Shown here one piece after another: positions 1-5,067 of a DNA stretch of 5,067 nt. Under the pieces are notes generated by a model. That model was given only the letters and a program-made list of their open reading frames with translations, did not search any database and was not told where the DNA came from. Origin of the DNA: UBA9732 sp963615565 (GTDB lineage Bacteria; Spirochaetota; Spirochaetia; Sphaerochaetales; Sphaerochaetaceae); assembly GCA_963615565.1 (NCBI GenBank), contig CAVEGR010000057.1, positions 1 to 5,067 of the forward strand, in the 5' to 3' direction. How positions within the stretch are numbered: position 1 is the first letter of the stretch; each line of letters begins with the position of its first letter. A program made the position numbers and the translations under genes.

Positions 1-1
1 C

Positions 2-2521
2 GTTTATTCTCTTTGGATGCCAGAGGATATTAAATTTGCATTCTCTTCAAGTGAAAGCAAGAAAGAAGGACAACTACAAGTATCTTATACATATAATCCG
101 CCAAAAACAAATCCATCAAGTACAATCAAATGCTATATTGGTGGTACTTACTGGACTGAAAAAGATCTTTCCACGCACAATGAACTAGAAAAACAGGAAG
201 TTGACTACAGTTGCCCAACATACAATGTTTCAATTGAAAATATTAGCCCTCTTACTTACTATTCGTTCTACTTCATTTTTACAGTTAATGATGAAGAACT
301 AGTCAACATTACTTCCTCACAAGACTTTACTTTGGGAGAGACTGCAGCTGTAAACTTAATTGACAACTTCACAGCAACGGGAAATTGGGTCAAAGCAATT
401 TGCTTAACTTGGAATGCGACAGATGCCATTACAAGCTCACCAGAGAACTTTGACTACGAGATCTATCAGGACAACATAAAACTTGACAATGTAAGCGTCT
501 CTGGTACAGATAGTACAAAATCTGCCTACATTGTTTGTGAAGACGGAGTGTCCCATAACTATCGTATCAAAGTAACTTCAAAAGACGACTCTATGTTTGA
601 AGTAGAAGAAGCTAAGGGTTCAACTCTTGCAATTCCAACCGGCCTAGAAGCCTCAGACGGCACATCAATTAAAAATATTACAATTACATGGCCACAGCTA
701 AATGACGAAAAAATCATCTACACACTCAAGTACTCTTATGACTGCACAACATGGTATTCTCTCTCAGCCAGCACCTCCACGCCAGAAGGCTCCAGCACAC
801 CAGTAGGCTCTGCGTCCCTTCAAGCTAAGGCCGATGGTACTGACGGAAATCCTGTTAACTTTAAGCTTGTAATCTCTAATTCAGAACAGCTTGCAAGCGG
901 TCTTGCAAACTCCACAGCAAAACTGGAAAGTGAAATTGAAACTGGTTGTGTATTAGGACCAGCATTACTTAACGTAAGAATTGAAAACAATGGCTTAGAT
1001 CCGGATAAAATTACCATAAAATGGGACAAAGTGATTGGAGCAGACCATTATAGAGTAATGAGAAACGACACTCTACTTCCATGGAAAAAAGATTCCAACA
1101 TATACGAAGACAGCGTAAGTGCAATCAAAGCATTGTCTGATGAGAACGCTTTGAATGCAAGCTACACCTATACTGTAATTCCATGCCTAGAAGATGATAC
1201 TCAAGCAGTTATTACTTCTTTGTCTACAACAGCAATAGCAACCGGAAAACTCTTTGCACCTCCTACAAACATTAATGCAACCAAAGGAGGAAAAGGCATT
1301 ACTCTTACATGGAATGCAGTTGAAAACGCAACTGCATATCAAATTGAAAAATATATTGTAGAACTTAAAAATGGTGAGGTAGTGAACCAAGTCCAAACTG
1401 GTGAAGCCATAACTGTTAATAGCAGCGGAAAAGAGATAGAAACCTATGAAGAAAAAGATAAGAGCCTACTTAGCAACAATGTTCTTTACAAAGTAGGTGC
1501 AGTTCTAAAAGACGGAACTACTTCTCAGTTACAAGATAGCTATAATTCTGTAATAAACTCTCTTGGTTTTGAAGAAGCTTCAAATATAGGTTACAAATTA
1601 CAAGAAGTCTCAGATTTTAACATTAGCTCTGTCACAGATGAAGACGGCAACTATGCAGAATACACTAAAGTTACATGGTACATGGTCCCCGGTGCTACTT
1701 CTTATACTATCAAAAGCTACACTGGAAGTAGCAAAAAGACTTTGGTTGGTGAATTAACAGTTTCAGTAGATGAATTAACTTATTTAAAAGAAGAAACTGT
1801 AGACAATGGAAAAGAAGGAAAAGGGTTCTTAAGCTATAATCCAATTTTTGGTCTTTATACATATTATGATGGAAATATAAACTTTAAAGACTCTTACGAA
1901 ATTACTAACTATGAAATCATTGCAAACAATGGTACTGGCAATGATATGGTTTCTAGTGGAACCACAAACCGCAATACAACGGTCTACGTACAGCCAAAGG
2001 CCAAAGATTGGGTTAATATTATTCTCAATATCATTAGTCCTGCGTTTAAGGCTGCTAATACAAACTTTGGTGGCGACTGGTGGATAGACAATGGGAATGC
2101 CTTTAAAAATCCAACAAAGAGCTATACATATCCAAACACCGGCATGACATTTAAATTAGAAACAACTAGTATCAGTGCAAACTATACAAGTTCTAATAAC
2201 TACCTTGCTATTAGATCTTATGAAGATATAAGTACAAAGCTTACTCTTTGGACGACTTCAAATATTCAGTTCTCTGTTACAGATGGATTCGATACCGATA
2301 AATTGGCAGGTAACTTAGGCATAGACCCACTCAACATCATAGGTATAGGTGGCAATGGTAGCATTAAAGCTATGCCAAATATCAGTGGAATCAAATCTTT
2401 CAAAATCACATTTAATAATGTAAATGTCTATTCCCAGGGTGGCACCTTTGCCGTGGAAATGAACGGTCAAACTATCTTTGTAGAAAATACAGACGACCTA
2501 CCAAGAATTTTAGGAGACTAA
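2..2521 (+). CDS. Fibronectin type III-like repeat protein, 5'-partial
   Basis: The frame is open to the window edge (codons for V-Y-S-L-W precede the first ATG at 17), and no Shine-Dalgarno sequence lies before that ATG, so the true start is most likely upstream. Residues below count from Met at 17 (834 residues to the TAA). The visible part is a chain of about six fn3-like modules, roughly at 1-105, 112-205, 206-305, 315-410, 414-517 and 528-655. Modules 2 to 6 each have the core Trp (W132, W225, W336, W432, W554), and modules 4 to 6 add a typical strand such as VIGADHYRV or VPGATSYTI. Residues 660-834 form a separate beta-rich, Gly/Asn/Thr-rich region of unknown family. No catalytic motif or internal membrane segment is visible. 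By analogy with its neighbour it is probably an exported lipoprotein acting at the cell surface, but its signal peptide lies outside the window. Function is unknown; adhesion or scaffolding is a guess. Confidence 0.88.
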   Translation, partial: VYSLWMPEDIKFAFSSSESKKEGQLQVSYTYNPPKTNPSSTIKCYIGGTYWTEKDLSTHNELEKQEVDYSCPTYNVSIENISPLTYYSFYFIFTVNDEELVNITSSQDFTLGETAAVNLIDNFTATGNWVKAICLTWNATDAITSSPENFDYEIYQDNIKLDNVSVSGTDSTKSAYIVCEDGVSHNYRIKVTSKDDSMFEVEEAKGSTLAIPTGLEASDGTSIKNITITWPQLNDEKIIYTLKYSYDCTTWYSLSASTSTPEGSSTPVGSASLQAKADGTDGNPVNFKLVISNSEQLASGLANSTAKLESEIETGCVLGPALLNVRIENNGLDPDKITIKWDKVIGADHYRVMRNDTLLPWKKDSNIYEDSVSAIKALSDENALNASYTYTVIPCLEDDTQAVITSLSTTAIATGKLFAPPTNINATKGGKGITLTWNAVENATAYQIEKYIVELKNGEVVNQVQTGEAITVNSSGKEIETYEEKDKSLLSNNVLYKVGAVLKDGTTSQLQDSYNSVINSLGFEEASNIGYKLQEVSDFNISSVTDEDGNYAEYTKVTWYMVPGATSYTIKSYTGSSKKTLVGELTVSVDELTYLKEETVDNGKEGKGFLSYNPIFGLYTYYDGNINFKDSYEITNYEIIANNGTGNDMVSSGTTNRNTTVYVQPKAKDWVNIILNIISPAFKAANTNFGGDWWIDNGNAFKNPTKSYTYPNTGMTFKLETTSISANYTSSNNYLAIRSYEDISTKLTLWTTSNIQFSVTDGFDTDKLAGNLGIDPLNIIGIGGNGSIKAMPNISGIKSFKITFNNVNVYSQGGTFAVEMNGQTIFVENTDDLPRILGD
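1994..2518 (+). other. Unrecognised C-terminal beta-rich domain of the first gene
   Basis: Residues 660-834 no longer show the fn3 pattern. They contain an aromatic patch (GGDWWIDNG near 685-693), alternating polar and hydrophobic strands (TGMTFKLETTSI, TKLTLWTT), a Gly/Ile-rich turn (IIGIGGNGSIK) and a final strand pair ending near 820. I know no family that fits. It may be a terminal binding or anchoring domain. Confidence 0.5.
2512..2516 (+). promoter_or_regulatory. Ribosome binding site of the complete fn3 lipoprotein gene
   Basis: AGGAG lies six bases before the ATG at 2523 and inside the last codons of the upstream gene, whose TAA ends at 2521. This supports the chosen start and suggests translational coupling between the two genes. 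Confidence 0.85.
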
Positions 2522-2522
2522 G

Positions 2523-2582
2523 ATGAGAAAAATAATAATTGCACTACTTACAATTCTAGTTTTATTTACTTTCTCGTCTTGC
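2523..2582 (+). other. Lipoprotein signal peptide with lipobox (fn3 lipoprotein)
   Basis: This stretch encodes residues 1-20: a positively charged MRK start, a run of Ile/Leu/Val/Phe, then FSSC. Signal peptidase II would cut before Cys20. The next residues are Asn-Trp; there is no Asp at position +2, so the E. coli inner-membrane retention signal is absent, although that rule may not hold in spirochaetes. Confidence 0.88.
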
Positions 2583-4778
2583 AACTGGGAAGTTTGGCAA
2601 AATAACGTCATTGATTACGGTCATGGAAATGGAACCATCACTGCCACTCTTAACTTTGTTGGAGATGCCCCAAAATATGCTAATGCAACAAAAGGTAAAT
2701 ATACAGACAAAATAGAAATTACATGGAATGGTGTCACTGGTGCAGATTACTATGAGATCTACAAAAGTGAAGATCTAGACACTCCACAGTGGAAAAAACT
2801 CACCACAAATGCAGTAAAAACTACTTCTTATACGGATACAAATGTAGAAGCTGGAAAAAACTACCTCTATGAAGTAAGAGCAAGAAGTTTTTCAAATCTC
2901 TCAGTGATTGGAGAATTTTCTAATACAACATATGGAAATACACTAACTCCACCAATTAACTTCAATGCCTCACAAGGAGAAAGTTTAAAAGAAATTCATC
3001 TTAGCTGGAGCAGTGTAGAAAACGTCAAAGGCTACAAAGTTTACTGGAGTACAACAGGCTACGGTGGAACTTGGAATGTGCTAATTCCAAGTGGAATGCA
3101 AGCTACAGATTACACATTTAGCAGCAACACAACAGAAGGTTCTTTTGTTCCAGAAAAACAATATAGAGGCAGTTATATCTATTTTTATATTGTCTCAATT
3201 TCAAATGCAAACGTTGCAAGTGATGCAAGTGTACAACGCATAGGATACACATATGTAGAAGGCGCCCCAGAAGCACCAAAGAACTTCACTGCATCAAAAG
3301 CAGAATCTACAAGTTCTATCACTCTAAGCTGGGATGCCATGTATCCACGCGGGGACAGCAGTTTAAGCTACAACTGGGATATCTATAGAAGTGCAGAAGG
3401 ACAATCTGAAGTACTTATATACTCAACAAAAGATGGTAGTAACCCTCCAGAAGTATCAGAAGGAAAGATGACTTATACAGACACAACTTCTTTGAAGGAA
3501 GGCATAGAATACACTTACAAAATCATAGCAATTGGAGAAATAACACAGGAAGATGGCACTACAGTCATAGCAAATGGAAAGCCATCCACAGCCCAAGGTT
3601 TTCTTCTCTCTCCTCCATCCAATATCATCAGTAAGAAGATAGCCAATGGTGGATTTGAATTTGTCTTTGAAGATGCAATAGGAGCCCAAGAAAACCAAAA
3701 CTGGACTTATAGTGTGTATGGTAAAGCTTCTGAAACCGATACTTGGAAAATTCTTTCTAATTACTCAATCATTAAGATTAACACAGAAGGTAAATACATT
3801 ATACAAACCACTTATGATTCATCTTCAGATTCTCCAGAAGACAAATATCAGTACTTTACAGTAGTAACAAATAAAGATTCATCTCATTCAAGCAAGAGAT
3901 ACGATGAAATTTATGACAAAAACGGCTTCTATGTCTTAGGACCAAGTGCAGTTGATAGCCTAATAGCCTCAAATAATACTACCTTTTCTCACTCTCAGCC
4001 TCAAAATGGTAGTTATCCAGTTTGTCTTACATTCACAAAGGACAGTACAGTTAGCTACTATGAAGTCAGAATTTGGAAAACAGAAGTTACAAGTGCTTTA
4101 GCAGAAGGTTATGAGCAAATAAAAGTTGAACCATCTACACTAAACAAGAATACAACAATTCTCAAAGACGTTGCAGTAACTCCAATAGGAACAAAATACT
4201 ATTTTGCTGTAAATGGTAAAGATGAACTTGGAAGAGAAACTGGCTGGAGCAAAGTTGTAAGTGGATATAGTGCAATTACTGGCGCTACTCTCATAAAATA
4301 CATGCAAATTTACTGCTTTAAGCCTTGGGAGTATATAGACTCAAGCTATCTCACTACAGGCTATCCATATCCAAGTAAAGACGTAAACACAAAATGGAAA
4401 AATAGTACAATCTATAACAAAATAAAAAAAGCAGGACTTGATAGCCTTTCAGACGGAATCACAGAAAGCTCATACTTCCACAATGGAACAATTTTCTATA
4501 AAGCTGTACGAGACGGCGTTGGTGGAGCTGTAACTTTCTCATACAATAATTTTGGCGAAGTAGAATGGATGAACACTACAGGAAGCTATACTATGAACGT
4601 CTCAATGAGTGGAGATGGTACTGTGACCAATAATGGAGGCCTTACAATCAAAGGTATGTATCCTGCAAAGATAGGAATGGGAAATCTAAAAGTTAAAAGC
4701 CAAAATTTCAGTGGCACTTATACTGTTACTCAAGAAAACGGACTTGGAGCAGAAGAAGTTAGCCCAAATCAGAATTAA
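2523..4778 (+). CDS. Fibronectin type III-like repeat lipoprotein
   Basis: This is a complete 751-residue gene. It starts one base after the upstream stop, with AGGAG six bases before the ATG, so translation is probably coupled. Residues 1-20 are a lipoprotein signal peptide (MRK start, hydrophobic core, lipobox FSSC) with Cys20 as the predicted lipidated residue. After a short tether come about five fn3-like modules at roughly 47-142, 143-245, 249-360, 364-470 and 472-585. The first three have the core Trp (W68, W162, W270) and are best preserved; module 1 carries VTGADYYEIYKS. Modules 4 and 5 are degenerate, with Phe (F382, F504) where the Trp would be. Residues 586-751 are a distinct beta-rich C-terminal region rich in Tyr, Gly and Asn. 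The modules resemble those of the gene upstream, which points to paralogy. fn3 modules usually bind or space rather than catalyse, and no active-site motif is visible. The protein is likely anchored to an envelope membrane and possibly surface-exposed; its ligand is unknown. Confidence 0.93.
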   Translation: MRKIIIALLTILVLFTFSSCNWEVWQNNVIDYGHGNGTITATLNFVGDAPKYANATKGKYTDKIEITWNGVTGADYYEIYKSEDLDTPQWKKLTTNAVKTTSYTDTNVEAGKNYLYEVRARSFSNLSVIGEFSNTTYGNTLTPPINFNASQGESLKEIHLSWSSVENVKGYKVYWSTTGYGGTWNVLIPSGMQATDYTFSSNTTEGSFVPEKQYRGSYIYFYIVSISNANVASDASVQRIGYTYVEGAPEAPKNFTASKAESTSSITLSWDAMYPRGDSSLSYNWDIYRSAEGQSEVLIYSTKDGSNPPEVSEGKMTYTDTTSLKEGIEYTYKIIAIGEITQEDGTTVIANGKPSTAQGFLLSPPSNIISKKIANGGFEFVFEDAIGAQENQNWTYSVYGKASETDTWKILSNYSIIKINTEGKYIIQTTYDSSSDSPEDKYQYFTVVTNKDSSHSSKRYDEIYDKNGFYVLGPSAVDSLIASNNTTFSHSQPQNGSYPVCLTFTKDSTVSYYEVRIWKTEVTSALAEGYEQIKVEPSTLNKNTTILKDVAVTPIGTKYYFAVNGKDELGRETGWSKVVSGYSAITGATLIKYMQIYCFKPWEYIDSSYLTTGYPYPSKDVNTKWKNSTIYNKIKKAGLDSLSDGITESSYFHNGTIFYKAVRDGVGGAVTFSYNNFGEVEWMNTTGSYTMNVSMSGDGTVTNNGGLTIKGMYPAKIGMGNLKVKSQNFSGTYTVTQENGLGAEEVSPNQN
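4278..4775 (+). other. Unrecognised C-terminal beta-rich domain of the second gene
   Basis: Residues 586-751 follow the last fn3-like module. They start with an aromatic stretch (YMQIYCFKPWEYID), pass through a Lys-rich, probably helical piece (IYNKIKKAGLDSL) and end in Gly/Asn/Thr-rich beta strands (SYTMNVSMSGDG, SGTYTVTQENG). The position is equivalent to the C-terminal region of the upstream gene. No known family is recognised. Confidence 0.5.
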
Positions 4779-4784
4779 AGAGGA
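4779..4784 (+). promoter_or_regulatory. Ribosome binding site of the small lipoprotein gene
   Basis: AGAGGA follows directly on the stop codon ending at 4778 and sits 5 bases before the first ATG (4790) or 8 before the second (4793). It supports a real gene here although the frame runs off the window. Confidence 0.8.
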
Positions 4785-4789
4785 AAAAG

Positions 4790-4849
4790 ATGATGAAAGC
4801 CCAATATTTAATTTTAATAATTTCAGTAATCTTACTTCTAGCTTCCTGC
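4790..4849 (+). other. Lipoprotein signal peptide with lipobox (small lipoprotein)
   Basis: This stretch encodes residues 1-20: MMK, a hydrophobic stretch of Leu/Ile/Val, then LASC, a canonical lipobox. Cys20 is the predicted lipid anchor and is followed by Thr-Tyr-Glu. Confidence 0.87.
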
Positions 4850-5067
4850 ACTTATGAAATTCCAAATCCAATTATTGGAACTTATTGTCTGAAAGCAGAA
4901 AACTCCACATTAGATAGTGCAGCACTTTCTCTTAAAAAAGATGGAAGTTTTGTATTTGTACAAATAATCCCAGAAACCTCAGAAACTATGACTCTAAAAG
5001 GAACATATACCTACAATCTTAGAGCCTTTAATTTTACATCTGCTGACGGCTCTATAACATTGGAAGT
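4790..5067 (+). CDS. Small putative lipoprotein, 3'-partial
   Basis: The reading frame begins 11 bases after the previous stop, behind AGAGGA, and stays open for 92 codons to the window edge. There are two adjacent ATG codons (4790 and 4793). Spacing from the ribosome binding site is 5 or 8 bases, so either could be used; I take the first. The N-terminus is a clear lipoprotein signal peptide (hydrophobic residues 6-17, lipobox LASC, Cys20 from the first Met). The mature part starts TYEIPNPIIGTYCL, then shows alternating hydrophobic strands and turns: LSLKKDGSFVFV, LKGTYTY and FTSADGSITL. The G-T-Y / DGSF / GTY spacing is typical of lipocalin-like or NlpE-like small beta-barrel lipoproteins. 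That is pattern resemblance only, and the family cannot be fixed from 92 residues. It is probably co-transcribed with the two repeat proteins and acts in the cell envelope. Confidence 0.85.
   Translation, partial: MMKAQYLILIISVILLLASCTYEIPNPIIGTYCLKAENSTLDSAALSLKKDGSFVFVQIIPETSETMTLKGTYTYNLRAFNFTSADGSITLE

Noticed and set aside
820..1029. 69-residue minus-strand open frame
   Set aside because: It lies fully inside the first fn3 gene, has no ribosome binding site or recognisable domain, and is best read as a shadow of the coding strand.
1187..1396. 69-residue Cys- and Phe-rich minus-strand open frame
   Set aside because: It is antisense to the well-supported fn3 module 5. The Cys-rich composition is what reverse-complemented GCA/ACA/GAA-rich codons give.
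2519..2523. Possible frameshift or split of one larger fn3 gene into two
   Set aside because: The second gene has its own Shine-Dalgarno site and a complete lipoprotein signal peptide, and the first ends in a C-terminal region of its own, so these are two genes.
3456..3698. 80-residue minus-strand open frame
   Set aside because: It is antisense to the second fn3 gene, with no start signal and an improbable aromatic/Cys-rich composition.
4686..4871. 61-residue minus-strand open frame across the gene 2/gene 3 junction
   Set aside because: It would overlap both the end of the fn3 lipoprotein gene and the lipoprotein signal peptide of the third gene, and it has no supporting features.
1..5067. 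CRISPR array, tRNA/rRNA, insertion sequence or intrinsic terminator
   Set aside because: I saw no regularly spaced direct repeats, no RNA gene signatures, no transposase or terminal inverted repeats, and no GC hairpin with a T-run. Nearly every base is coding, and the only gaps are 1 and 11 bases.

Overview
This AT-rich window lies entirely inside one plus-strand gene cluster. It holds the 3' part of a large fibronectin type III (fn3)-like repeat gene (open from base 2 to 2521), a complete fn3-like lipoprotein gene (2523-4778), and the 5' end of a small lipoprotein gene (4790 to the window edge). The genes are separated by 1 and 11 bases. Each downstream gene has a strong Shine-Dalgarno sequence overlapping or abutting the end of the gene before it. 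I see no internal terminator, promoter, RNA gene, mobile element or CRISPR array, so this reads as part of one transcription unit that starts before the window and continues after it.

The organism is probably a host-associated or gut bacterium with low GC. The two visible signal peptides are short, with a lysine/arginine start, a hydrophobic core and a Ser-Cys lipobox (FSSC and LASC, lipid-anchor Cys20 in both). Together with strong AGGAG-type ribosome binding sites and large surface lipoproteins of poorly conserved sequence, this fits a spirochaete of the Treponema type best. Bacteroidota also use such lipoboxes but usually lack strong Shine-Dalgarno sites. No taxonomic marker is present, so this assignment is an inference of modest confidence.

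The two large proteins share one architecture: a chain of about five or six fn3-like beta-sandwich modules followed by a C-terminal beta-rich region of about 165-175 residues that I do not recognise. The modules begin with a Pro-containing linker, carry a core Trp (I-T-[IL]-[TS/K]-W) and, in the better preserved ones, a V-x-G-A-x-x-Y-type strand. There is a weak hint that the ends of the two C-terminal regions are also related. No catalytic motif is visible in either protein. They look like extended envelope-anchored binding or scaffold proteins that arose by duplication. The third protein starts like a small lipoprotein with a lipocalin-like beta pattern. A joint surface role such as adhesion, ligand capture or scaffolding is a guess from architecture and gene order only.
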